Source: Salinicoccus albus DSM 19776
GTDB taxonomy: Bacteria > Bacillota > Bacilli > Staphylococcales > Salinicoccaceae
Reading direction: 5' to 3'
Assembly: GCF_000385175.1 (NCBI RefSeq)
Contig: NZ_ARQJ01000012.1
Coordinates: forward strand, 1 to 35,218
DNA length: 35,218 bases
Shown here: piece after piece, positions 7,266-15,093 of the stretch
Layout: each line of letters begins with the position of its first letter
How positions within the stretch are numbered: position 1 is the stretch's first letter
Position numbers and translations under genes: made by a program
Notes under the pieces: model-generated
Seen by the model: only the letters and a program-made list of their open reading frames with translations
The model's database searches: none
Told to the model about the DNA's origin: nothing

Positions 7266-7278
7266 AGGAGGGCACTCA

Positions 7279-8664
7279 ATGGATCCATTTACAAAACCGC
7301 ATGGCGAGCAGTTAACCGATTTTGCCAAGCCTAAAGATGAATCACAAACAGAAATGCTCATGCGGCTCATTAAAGAAAATGCGCCGAATATAGAAATATA
7401 CAAGACAGGACAGCGGTACTATGACAATCATCCGGACCTCAAGGACGAGCGAAAGCCGACAGACCACGAGGGCAATATTGATTACAGTAAACCCGACTGG
7501 CGATTTAATCACAACCCGCATGCGAATTTAGTGGACCAGAAAGTCGGCTATATCGTCGGGGAGTCACCGAATTATCAGCACGAAGACGATGCAGTTATAT
7601 CAGTCATAGAGGAGTATTTAGATTACGACTTTGACGATGATTTAAATGACATACTGACTGCTGCATCCAATAAGGGCGTCGAATGGGTGCATCCATATGT
7701 GGACGAAGAAGGCTTGTTCAAGGTCCTCGAAATCCCAGCCGAGCAGATCATCCCGATATGGAAAGACAGGAAGCAGCGCATATTACAAGCAATTATTAGA
7801 CACTACACTGTCGGTGATGAGCAGCGCGTCGAATACTGGACGGCAGATGATGTGACGTACTACATCAAGACGCACAGCGGTTTGGAGCTTTCATGGTATC
7901 ACGGTATGAACGAGAGCAACCCGACAACGCACTTGACAGGCGAAAGTTGGGGAAAAGTACCATTTATACCGTTTAAAAATAACAGCCAGTCAGCAAGTGA
8001 TATATGGCGCTACAAATTGTTCATTGATGCCATGAACCGGCGTTCATCCGACACACAAAATATGTTTGATGAATCGACTGAATTGATATACATTCTCAAG
8101 GGCTATGAGGGCACGGACTTGTCGGAGTTCATGCAAAACCTCAAATACTACAAAGCGATCAATGTGGACAGTGAGGGCGGCGTTGAGACAATTCGTGTTG
8201 AAGTGCCGGTCACATCGTCCAATGAGTGGCTGGAACAGTTAAGGAAATACATCTATGACTACGGCAGAGGCGTTGACTTCAATCGCAATGAACTTGGCAA
8301 TAGTCCATCCGGGATAGCATTGCGCTTTCTGTATACTGGTTTAGATTTGAAAACAAAGCAACTCGCCAGAAAGACCATTCCGGCGATTAAGCAGCTGCTG
8401 TGGTTTATATTCGAGTTTGAGAACATGGATGGCAGTATTGCCAATGAAGTGGACGTTACATTTAATTACAACCGTATGGTTAACGAGCTTGAACAGGCAA
8501 ACATAGCGAGTATGTCTTCCAGTATTATAAGTGATGAAACAGTGATTGCGAACCATCCGTGGGTAGACGATCTGGAGAAAGAAAAGGAACGCATAAAAGA
8601 GCAAGATGAAAGGCTGAATACGGATCTCCCGATTAAAGGAGTGGAGGACGATGAACTTCAGTGA
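7279..8664 (+). CDS. Portal protein, SPP1 gp6 type
   Basis: 461 residues, usual for SPP1-like portals. The dodecameric ring sits at one head vertex and conducts DNA. Family features: an early SKPDWRFNHNPHANLVDQKVGYIVGE-like region (residues about 66-91), a central acidic/aromatic part with EYWTADDVTYY, a helical segment with NSPSGIALRFLYTGLDLK near residue 340, and an acidic charged tail. Ribosome site AAAGGAGGG ahead of ATG 7279. Its last 14 bases overlap the next gene. Confidence 0.92.
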   Translation: MDPFTKPHGEQLTDFAKPKDESQTEMLMRLIKENAPNIEIYKTGQRYYDNHPDLKDERKPTDHEGNIDYSKPDWRFNHNPHANLVDQKVGYIVGESPNYQHEDDAVISVIEEYLDYDFDDDLNDILTAASNKGVEWVHPYVDEEGLFKVLEIPAEQIIPIWKDRKQRILQAIIRHYTVGDEQRVEYWTADDVTYYIKTHSGLELSWYHGMNESNPTTHLTGESWGKVPFIPFKNNSQSASDIWRYKLFIDAMNRRSSDTQNMFDESTELIYILKGYEGTDLSEFMQNLKYYKAINVDSEGGVETIRVEVPVTSSNEWLEQLRKYIYDYGRGVDFNRNELGNSPSGIALRFLYTGLDLKTKQLARKTIPAIKQLLWFIFEFENMDGSIANEVDVTFNYNRMVNELEQANIASMSSSIISDETVIANHPWVDDLEKEKERIKEQDERLNTDLPIKGVEDDELQ

Positions 8665-9763
8665 CATTTCAAGACAGATAGATATGCTGATCGGCATGGT
8701 CGAGCATGAGATTTATAACACTTTCCAATATCGAATAAATGAAATCATCTCGATGTATGACTCGCTTGTCAGTGACTATGCACAAGATGGCGAACTGGAG
8801 AATCTGAATAAGTATAATCGATTAAACAAGATGATTAAGCAGCTTGAACAGGACCTCACACAAGACTATTCAGCGATTGCCAAGCTCACTCAATATGCTC
8901 AGATGATGGCATTTATCCATACAACCGTGGGTAGTGCTTTTTTATTGTCTGCATTAGTCGGTGTATTGCCTGTTATCTCCTTCCCATTGCTCAGTAAGCT
9001 GCGAATCGACCTATCACAAGAGATTGAAGAGAATGAGCTTACAAGCGTTCTGGGGCGCCATAGAAGCGATATGTTGAGAGAGATAAAAATTGCGTTAAGA
9101 AGCAGTACGAATGATGAAGTGAATCCAACGGACACAAAAAGGAAGTTGAAGCGTATCCGCGACAAATACACATACAATGTGCAGCGACTCAGTTCATACG
9201 AGATTGGCAGGGCGGAATCAACTGCAGGTGTGGATATAGCAGATCGCTTTGAAGATAAGGGCTCTAAATTAGAGCGCATATGGATATCTCAGCGTGACGA
9301 ACGTGTGAGAAGTACGCATGTGGTCCTGGACAGTCAAAAAGCAGACAGCAAAGGGTTGTTCTACTCAAAGCCGACAAAGACCAGAGGACCGGCGCCCCGG
9401 AAGATGAAAGGCATCGGAATGCTGCAGGAAAATATGGGATGCCGATGCTCAGTCGGTTATCGAGTGAACGGCATTGAGTTGGATTACATGGAGACGGACA
9501 ACATGTCGCCGGAACAACGTGAAATATATGAAAAGACATCATTCGATAAATACCAGGAATGGTTAAAGGAACATCAGGAGAATATATCCCCCGCTTACTA
9601 TAAACAGTTATCTAAAGGCATGGCATGGGATTCCGTACAGGCTGCGCAAGATTACGATCTATTCAAAGTATTAGATAATGATCTATTCGGCGATGCAAAG
9701 AAGTTCCAGCAGATGCTTAAACGTGGGTTTCATAAGAAAAAGGATGGAAGTTGGGGGTATTGA
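8651..9763 (+). CDS. Minor head protein, SPP1 gp7 / MuF family
   Basis: 370 residues. The N-terminal half is helical with one hydrophobic stretch (FLLSALVGVLPVISFPLL). The C-terminal half has the MuF signature: WISQRDERVRSTHVVLDSQK, then a Pro/Gly loop and NMGCRCSVGY with the paired Cys. Proteins of this family bind portal and enter the procapsid. It overlaps portal by 14 bases. No toxin domain follows; the protein ends FHKKKDGSWGY. Confidence 0.88.
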   Translation: MNFSDISRQIDMLIGMVEHEIYNTFQYRINEIISMYDSLVSDYAQDGELENLNKYNRLNKMIKQLEQDLTQDYSAIAKLTQYAQMMAFIHTTVGSAFLLSALVGVLPVISFPLLSKLRIDLSQEIEENELTSVLGRHRSDMLREIKIALRSSTNDEVNPTDTKRKLKRIRDKYTYNVQRLSSYEIGRAESTAGVDIADRFEDKGSKLERIWISQRDERVRSTHVVLDSQKADSKGLFYSKPTKTRGPAPRKMKGIGMLQENMGCRCSVGYRVNGIELDYMETDNMSPEQREIYEKTSFDKYQEWLKEHQENISPAYYKQLSKGMAWDSVQAAQDYDLFKVLDNDLFGDAKKFQQMLKRGFHKKKDGSWGY

Positions 9764-9800
9764 GCACCCTAAAATTAACTCTTTAGAAGCAGCATTCTGA

Positions 9801-10124
9801 TTACGATTCAACTACTTTTTCAATTATTAGATAGAGGAACGATGCTATTCCAACTATAGAAGCTACAGCAATCAGAAAATCAGGATAAAATGCATAAGCT
9901 AAAGTAACAATAGAGGTTAGCGATATTAATAATGCTGCACTACTAAGTTCAATTAAGTTTCCGTAATAAAAAGTGAGGACATAGTATATTCCTAAAAGTG
10001 AAAATAATACTGTTGCAATACCGAGTATGTATTGTTGGTTATTAAAAAATGATATTGCTGACGCGGCATTTAAAAATATAAAAAACCAAGCTATCGATAA
10101 AAGAATCAGAGATTTTTTTGACAA
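9801..10124 (-). CDS. Small integral membrane protein, probable moron
   Basis: On the minus strand a TTG at 10124 has GGGAGG 8 bases ahead and gives a 107-residue protein (MSKKSLILLSIAWFFIFLNA...). A longer frame from 10232 lacks a better site. It has about four hydrophobic helices and ends LIIEKVVES. It is the only gene against the direction of the late operon, between the MuF and scaffold genes, and its composition is AT-rich. That pattern suits a lysogenic-conversion or superinfection-exclusion gene. I do not recognise a family; being a membrane protein is well supported. Confidence 0.7.
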   Translation of the reverse strand: MSKKSLILLSIAWFFIFLNAASAISFFNNQQYILGIATVLFSLLGIYYVLTFYYGNLIELSSAALLISLTSIVTLAYAFYPDFLIAVASIVGIASFLYLIIEKVVES

Positions 10125-10220
10125 TGTTAATACCTCCCAATTTATAGAGTTTATCACAATTAAAAAAGGTGGTGATACCCTATTAAACCAAGAATGAAAA
10201 TCTAGTCGGAGGTGGTCCAA

Positions 10221-10311
10221 ATGAATAAGCAAGTTTGGGTATCTTGATGGTTATACATTAACCGGTCTTACTCATGCGAATCAGACCTTAAAGACAATCG
10301 CATACAGATAA
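10221..10311 (+). pseudogene. Possible frameshifted ~30-codon gene
   Basis: GGAGGTGG at 10209-10216 precedes ATG 10221, which reads MNKQVWVS and stops. The frame entered near 10240 reads YLDGYTLTGLTHANQTLKTI and AYR before TAA at 10309. Joined, they give one sensible peptide (MNKQVW then YLDGYTL...). This suggests a one-base indel, a sequencing error or a ribosomal shift. The rest of the gap to 10447 shows only a short TACGAC/GTCGTA hairpin near 10336-10355 and the scaffold's ribosome site. Confidence 0.4.
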
Positions 10312-10447
10312 ATAATATGTATGATATACGACCTGAATATGTCGTAAAACTGTTCTTTTTTCGTGCAATCGGCTTTCACACGTTAAAAGGCAGTCAATAA
10401 CTTATCGCGGCGTTGCGCGTTAAAAACGAAATAAGGAGACAAAAACA

Positions 10448-11059
10448 ATGAATATTAAAGAACTATTGCAAAAAGTCGCAGCGGAAGAATTGAGCATTGA
10501 CGAGGCAGCACAAAGCATTGATGAACATATTGCAGATCAGGCTGATGATTCTAAAAGCGGTATGGTGCCTAGAAAGCGCCTGAACGATAAAAATGATGAG
10601 ATCAAGGATCTGCAAGATGAGATTGCACAACGTGATGACCAGATTACAGATCTGAAAGAATCTACTGAAGATGATAGTGAACTTCAGAAACAAATTGATA
10701 ACCTGCAACAAGAAAATGCTGATTGGTCTGAACGTCACAAAGAAAGTCAGTTAAATAATGCAATCAAGCTAGCCGTTGCCAAAGATGCAAACGATGCAAA
10801 TGACGTATTAGCGTTGCTTGATAAAGACGGCCTAGAGCTTGATGGTGATTCCGTCAAAGGTTTGGATGAAAAGGTTTCTGCGTTGCGTGAGTCTAAGCCA
10901 TATCTATTCGAGCAGCCAAAAGGAAAGACGGGTAGAACGCCGGGTGACGGTGAACCAGCGCCAAGCGTAACCAAAGAACAATTTGACAAAATGAACTATG
11001 AGCAAAGGCTTGACGTATACAATAATCACAAAGAGTTGTACGACCAATACACTAAATAA
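10448..11059 (+). CDS. Capsid scaffolding protein, GP20 / SPP1 gp11 type
   Basis: 203 residues, very acidic. A long coiled coil at about 45-100 (DKNDEIKDLQDEIAQRDDQI...) is followed by a flexible region and a C-terminal PSVTKEQFDKMNYEQRLDVY. That tail is typical of scaffolds, whose end binds the capsid shell. Position directly ahead of major capsid fits. It guides procapsid assembly and leaves the mature head. Confidence 0.88.
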   Translation: MNIKELLQKVAAEELSIDEAAQSIDEHIADQADDSKSGMVPRKRLNDKNDEIKDLQDEIAQRDDQITDLKESTEDDSELQKQIDNLQQENADWSERHKESQLNNAIKLAVAKDANDANDVLALLDKDGLELDGDSVKGLDEKVSALRESKPYLFEQPKGKTGRTPGDGEPAPSVTKEQFDKMNYEQRLDVYNNHKELYDQYTK

Positions 11060-11076
11060 AATGGAGATGATTTAAT

Positions 11077-11883
11077 ATGCCAGAAACAAAAGCGATTGAT
11101 CTAGTAAACCCGGAAGTGATGGCGGACGCAGTGTCTGCTGCATTGCCAAATGCTATCCGATTCGCACCTTATGCAAGGACGGATGACACACTCGTCGGAC
11201 AGGCGGGCGATACGATTACAAGGCCGAAATACGGTTACATTGGACCGGCGGAAGACCTTGAAGAAGGCGTACCGATGGACCCGACGAAAATGAACATGAC
11301 TACTTCCAAAGTGACTGTAAAGGAAGCCGGTAAAGCGGTGGAAATTACTGAAACTGCAATCCTGACAAACGTTAGCGGCACACTTGGAGAAGCTGAATCT
11401 CAAATTACTAAAGCTATTTCGGACAAGATTGAGATTGATTACGTTGCAGCACTTGATACTGCATCCCTTAGCTTTAATGGTACTGCGACATCCCCTGAAG
11501 CGATTCTTGATGCCATCGACGCATTCAATGATGAAGATGATGAAGGGTATGTACTGTTCATCAATAACAAAGATTACACAAAACTTGTAAAATCGCTGTT
11601 CAACGTTGGCGGCGATACGCAAGAAAGAGCGATTGCAAAAGCGCAAGTGGCTGAAGTTGTCGGAGTAGATGATATCGTTAAAACGCGTCGAGCGGCTGAA
11701 GGTACAAGCTATCTTCAAAAACAGGATGCTGTTGAGATTGTGTGGAAAAAACATCCTGAAATTAAAGCAGATGAAGATATCCTTGCACGTTCCATCGTAC
11801 TCGCTGGTAATGACTTCTACACTGTGAATCTTTTTGATGACAGCGGTGTGGTCAAAATCGCAGCTGCTGACACAGGCGCATAA
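11077..11883 (+). CDS. Major capsid protein (N4-gp56 / SPP1 gp13-like)
   Basis: 268 residues. Motifs typical of this HK97-fold group are GDTITRPKYGYIGPAEDLEE (E-loop region), MNMTTSKVTVKEAGKAVEIT, and a C-terminal DILARSIVLAGNDFYTVNLF. ATG 11077 has GGAGATG ahead. It follows the scaffold and precedes connector genes, the standard order. No separate protease gene is visible between portal and capsid, in line with SPP1-type heads, which are not cleaved. Confidence 0.92.
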   Translation: MPETKAIDLVNPEVMADAVSAALPNAIRFAPYARTDDTLVGQAGDTITRPKYGYIGPAEDLEEGVPMDPTKMNMTTSKVTVKEAGKAVEITETAILTNVSGTLGEAESQITKAISDKIEIDYVAALDTASLSFNGTATSPEAILDAIDAFNDEDDEGYVLFINNKDYTKLVKSLFNVGGDTQERAIAKAQVAEVVGVDDIVKTRRAAEGTSYLQKQDAVEIVWKKHPEIKADEDILARSIVLAGNDFYTVNLFDDSGVVKIAAADTGA

Positions 11884-11896
11884 GGAGATGGTCTGA

Positions 11897-12082
11897 ATGA
11901 TGTTAAGAAGGCACAGGAAGACGGGTCAGACGAAAGCGGCTGACCTTTCTCCTAAAAAAGAACAGAAACCAGACTACGATGACATGACCGTGGCAGAGTT
12001 GAAAGACCTTGCTAAAGAACAGGAAATTGAAGGCTATTCGGAGATGAAGAAGGCTGAACTGATTGAAGCACTTCAAAATTAG
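11897..12082 (+). CDS. Small HeH/LEM-like (SAP-type) protein
   Basis: 61 residues. The N-terminus is basic (MMLRRHRKTGQTKAA). The C-terminal 35 residues (MTVAELKDLAKEQEIEGYSE, MKKAELIEAL) are the helix-extended-loop-helix fold seen in HeH/LEM and Rho N-terminal domains, and often encoded just after capsid genes in Gram-positive phages. A DNA or structural role is likely. AAGGAGATGG precedes two adjacent ATGs (11897, 11900). Confidence 0.8.
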   Translation: MMLRRHRKTGQTKAADLSPKKEQKPDYDDMTVAELKDLAKEQEIEGYSEMKKAELIEALQN

Positions 12083-12094
12083 GGGGTGCATTAA

Positions 12095-12400
12095 ATGGAT
12101 GAATCAGAAGTGAAACGCATCAACCATTGGAAACAGGATGAAACCAAGCATGACGAAGATATAAATGAATTGATTCCACACTATAAAGGGATTGCTGAAG
12201 AATGGTGTAACCAATCATTCAGTAATCCTTTTCCTTATGGAGTGAAACAGTTTATAGCCAAGTCTATTCAACGTGATTTTCATGTCGTGATGGGAATCAG
12301 TTCCCGGGCAATGGGGAGTGTCAATTATTCTTTCGATAATGAAACTGATAAGAAGATAAAAGAAAATCTCAGACCTTACCGAAAATTAAGGTGGGGGTGA
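12095..12400 (+). CDS. Head-tail connector (adaptor), SPP1 gp15-like
   Basis: 101 residues, helical and mostly charged, with IKENLRPYRKLRWG at the end. Size, helical content and position right after capsid match the adaptor ring under the portal. The N-terminus (ESEVKRINHWKQDETKHDED) resembles phage connector families. AGGGGGTG lies ahead of ATG 12095. Confidence 0.78.
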   Translation: MDESEVKRINHWKQDETKHDEDINELIPHYKGIAEEWCNQSFSNPFPYGVKQFIAKSIQRDFHVVMGISSRAMGSVNYSFDNETDKKIKENLRPYRKLRWG

Positions 12401-12405
12401 TTAGT

Positions 12406-12729
12406 ATGATGGTTGACGAGTTTCCCCACGAACTCACAGTGAAGCGCACAGAAACGGTAATAGATAACACGGTATATCCGCCAAAGGAAACGACAACAAC
12501 TACAGAGCACACACAGGACGGCTTCTTGGATACACCGAACACATCAGAACAAGTGAAGTATCACAATATGGAAGTGAGCCTGTCACGTGTACTTTATGTG
12601 CCATTTGGGGCTGATATTAAGCATACTGAGACGTTCGAACACAAGGGTGTTAAATACAAGTTTACGGGTGACCTTCTGGATCAGGGCGGCCAGGGTGAAG
12701 TATTGAGCGCACCTGTGGAAAGGGCGTGA
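12406..12729 (+). CDS. Head closure protein, SPP1 gp16-like
   Basis: 107 residues, beta-rich, starting MMVDEFPHELTVKRTETVID. A C-terminal HKGVKYKFTGDLLDQGGQGE matches the usual head-closure/stopper layout. ATG 12406 (or 12409) sits behind GGGGGTGA, which lies in the end of the connector gene. An in-frame GTG at 12391 overlaps the ribosome site. It should plug the portal channel after packaging. Confidence 0.78.
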   Translation: MMVDEFPHELTVKRTETVIDNTVYPPKETTTTTEHTQDGFLDTPNTSEQVKYHNMEVSLSRVLYVPFGADIKHTETFEHKGVKYKFTGDLLDQGGQGEVLSAPVERA

Positions 12730-12733
12730 TGAT

Positions 12734-13126
12734 GTGGCGGTAAATAAAATTGTGGTTGATTTAGAGCGTTGGTCTGATGATGTTAAAGAGTGGGCGGAAC
12801 GCGGCATCGAAACCACTGCGGACGTTGCGTATAACGAGCCGAGACGACGGATTGCGGTGGATACCGGCGATACCCGAGATGCTATTGACAAGACGTACAA
12901 AGGATATAACGGCAGGGTTGTGGTAGATTCCCCGATTGGAATTTATCTGGAGTTCGGCACGGGAATTTATGCCACCGGCCCAGGTGGTAGCCGTGCCGAA
13001 AAGATTCCATGGACGTATTTCAAGGACGGTCAATTCTACACGACTTATGGAATGGTTGCTCAGCCATTCTGGTTCCCGTCAATGGACATTGTGGAGCAAT
13101 ACTTTAAAAACTACTTTAGGGGGTGA
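12734..13126 (+). CDS. HK97 gp10-type head-tail joining protein
   Basis: 130 residues, GTG start. Signature: RRRIAVDTGDTRDAIDKTYK, then IYLEFGTGIYATG and a C-terminal AQPFWFPSMDIVEQYF. The VDTG and YLEFGTG motifs define the HK97 gp10 / minor tail family of the neck. It overlaps the start region of the next gene. Confidence 0.88.
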   Translation: MAVNKIVVDLERWSDDVKEWAERGIETTADVAYNEPRRRIAVDTGDTRDAIDKTYKGYNGRVVVDSPIGIYLEFGTGIYATGPGGSRAEKIPWTYFKDGQFYTTYGMVAQPFWFPSMDIVEQYFKNYFRG

Positions 13127-13131
13127 TACGG

Positions 13132-13593
13132 GTGCAGCAGGCACGATATAGATCATGTGAACAGGCGCTATTGAAAGCAATTAACACAAATCTCAGATTA
13201 ACACCACTGATGCAGCAGTTAAACGGACAGATACACGACAGGCAGCAGGACGGCATCGGTTATGACGAGAACATGAACAAAATCAGACCGTTCAGTTATC
13301 TTATCGTAGGCGAAACGAACATTACAGAAGCGTATTCCAGTGCTTCCCATGAGGAAACAGTCGCAGTCACTTATCATCTGTATCATCGTTCCGATAGTTT
13401 GTCGGTAGTTGACGAGACCAGGGGCTTATTAGATGACTTGAAGTATTATGCAGAGTCTTCAGTACCGATGGCATATTACGAAATTAAGCGTATTCGACAA
13501 GATACAAAACAGACAATCCCAGATGTGGATCTGGAAACAATTCATGGCATATTGCGGCTGAGATACACCGTGAAGCATAAAACAAGATATTAA
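13132..13593 (+). CDS. Tail completion protein (DUF3168 / SPP1 gp17-like)
   Basis: 153 residues. GTG 13132 is 8 bases after AGGGGG; an in-frame GTG at 13123 lies in the ribosome site. Features are the N-terminal helix with EQALLKAINTN, FSYLIVGETNITEA, and VTYHLYHRSDSLSVVDETRG, as in DUF3168 proteins that cap the tail tube at the head side. It ends LRLRYTVKHKTRY. The order gp10-like, gp17-like, tail tube supports the call. Confidence 0.83.
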   Translation: MQQARYRSCEQALLKAINTNLRLTPLMQQLNGQIHDRQQDGIGYDENMNKIRPFSYLIVGETNITEAYSSASHEETVAVTYHLYHRSDSLSVVDETRGLLDDLKYYAESSVPMAYYEIKRIRQDTKQTIPDVDLETIHGILRLRYTVKHKTRY

Positions 13594-13605
13594 GGAGATG
13601 ATTGA

Positions 13606-14151
13606 ATGTCAGCAGAAAGATGGACACTCGTTGGGATTCCGGCAGATACGCCTACGGAAGAAGCGACTGCTGAGGAATATGTATTTTCCGGAATGACCGA
13701 GTTCTCACATGAGATGGAATCCGAACTGATGGAGCGTATTGTCGGTAAGAAGAAAGACTGGGACCAAGGCGTGACAGAAGAAACGATCAACGTCACATTC
13801 CCGTATAACAAAGATGCTAAAGGGGATAGTGCGTTGCTTGAATCCATTAAGAACGGTAAGCAAATGCGCTTCTGGATTATTAATAACGAGATCATTACAC
13901 TTTCCGAAGGCACTGGAGAAGGACACAATTCTACATTCGCTTATGTAATGGCGGAATCCCGCTCCCTCTCTGTAGACGATGAATCACAGACGATTGAGGG
14001 CGCATTCAAAGTAAAACTGAACTCTGCAGAGGGTGAAGAGCCGAAGCTACCGGACGTTATTCTTGACCCGTCACTTGCTGAGAAGGTTGTGTACGAGGAA
14101 CTCGGCGCAGCTACTGGCAATATGGAAGACGCAGACACACAAAACGTATAA
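13606..14151 (+). CDS. Major tail tube protein
   Basis: 181 residues; starts MSAERWTLVGIPADTPTEEA and has beta-rich repeats (EETINVTFPYN, GAFKVKLNSAEGEEP) typical of TP901-1/SPP1-type tail tubes. A short acidic tail follows. It sits between tail completion and chaperone genes and is closed by a terminator, as expected for a gene needing high copy. ATG 13606 has AAGGAGATG ahead. Confidence 0.88.
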   Translation: MSAERWTLVGIPADTPTEEATAEEYVFSGMTEFSHEMESELMERIVGKKKDWDQGVTEETINVTFPYNKDAKGDSALLESIKNGKQMRFWIINNEIITLSEGTGEGHNSTFAYVMAESRSLSVDDESQTIEGAFKVKLNSAEGEEPKLPDVILDPSLAEKVVYEELGAATGNMEDADTQNV

Positions 14152-14157
14152 CAGACC

Positions 14158-14180
14158 GGGAGCATAGCGCTCCCTTTTTT
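14158..14180 (+). terminator. Terminator after the tail tube gene
   Basis: GGGAGC (14158-14163) pairs with GCTCCC (14169-14174) around ATAGC, followed by TTTTTT. It probably gives more tail tube than downstream mRNA by partial termination. Confidence 0.8.
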
Positions 14181-14208
14181 ATTTAACTATTTAAAAGGAG
14201 TTATTCAC

Positions 14209-14700
14209 ATGACTAAAGCAATTAAAGAACTGACGATTAATGACCACATTTACAGAGCGAAAGGCACATTTAAATTTGGTCAAACGGCAAAACAATACGC
14301 AGAGAATGAAGTGGACGATAAAGGCAAGGAACGTCAAGGTGACGGTGTGACCACAATATTCATAGGACTCATGCAACAAGACCCGGACGCACTTGTTAAG
14401 TTTTGGCACTGCGGAACGGCACACTATCTAAAAGATGCACCATCCTTTGACGACATTGCACAGGCGATCGAGGACATCGCGGATAAAGAGGACTTGAATC
14501 CGTACTTTGTGGGCGCGCTTACCTTACTTAATGAAGGTGGCTACTACAAGGGGAAGTTACAAACACTTTGGTTCATGATGAAGCGTTCAGCGCAGAAAGC
14601 GAAGGGCGAGGACAAGGAAGAAACCAAAGACCAGATAGAGATGTTCACGGAAATGTACGAGGCAATCACGGGCAAGAAGCCGTTCGAAAACAAGGCGTAG
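14209..14700 (+). CDS. Tail assembly chaperone G
   Basis: 163 residues. Position between tail tube and tape measure, size and acidic/helical nature match the phage G-type chaperone (MTKAIKELTINDHIYRAKGT). It wraps the tape measure during tail assembly. ATG 14209 has AAAAGGAG ahead. The tail end (TGKKPFENKA) overlaps a longer frame in register -1. Confidence 0.8.
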   Translation: MTKAIKELTINDHIYRAKGTFKFGQTAKQYAENEVDDKGKERQGDGVTTIFIGLMQQDPDALVKFWHCGTAHYLKDAPSFDDIAQAIEDIADKEDLNPYFVGALTLLNEGGYYKGKLQTLWFMMKRSAQKAKGEDKEETKDQIEMFTEMYEAITGKKPFENKA

Positions 14701-15071
14701 ATATTGATTATGTCATTGAAAAAACGGTGCAACTGATTGGATATATCCCCGTTGATCAATTAGAACTTATGACCCCTCATGAATGGGAGCAAATGATAAA
14801 GGGTGCACGGCATCGCAGGCTCGATAAACTGGAAGATATGCGATTACAGGCAGTGATGTCGGCGCATATGAGTAATGGCAAAAAATCTGCCGGGAAGATC
14901 AAGAAAATCGACGACACGCTTAAGAAAGAACGCAAGATGATTAATGAAACAGAATCCAGTAAGGACTACGAGCAAGAGAAGTCCAGAGATTTTAATAAGC
15001 GTGTACAGGCGGTGAAACGCAGAGCCATGCAGAAGTGGCTCGATAAGAAACGAGAACAGTCAGTTAAATAG
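14688..15071 (+). CDS. Tail chaperone extension (T part) read by -1 frameshift
   Basis: The frame is open from before 14568 to 15071. It encodes a helical, strongly basic domain (YVIEKTVQLIGYIPVDQLEL, later KRRAMQKWLDKKREQSVK). It has no plausible start: the first in-frame ATG (14769) has no ribosome site. G/GT chaperone pairs in siphoviruses are made by frameshifting, and here a -1 shift just before the G stop would join ENKA to QGVDIDYVIEK. No textbook slippery heptamer is visible; GAAAAC at 14686-14691 is the best candidate. Confidence 0.65.
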   Translation, partial: KQGVDIDYVIEKTVQLIGYIPVDQLELMTPHEWEQMIKGARHRRLDKLEDMRLQAVMSAHMSNGKKSAGKIKKIDDTLKKERKMINETESSKDYEQEKSRDFNKRVQAVKRRAMQKWLDKKREQSVK

Positions 15072-15093
15072 ATAAATAAGAAAAAAGGGGGGG

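Noticed and set aside
10336-10375. Terminator near TACGAC/GTCGTA
   Set aside because: Six-bp stem and the T run begins about 8 bases after it; too weak.
11101-11754. 217-codon minus-strand frame in the capsid gene
   Set aside because: Mirror of a strongly biased coding region, no ribosome site, Cys/Ser/Phe-rich nonsense composition.
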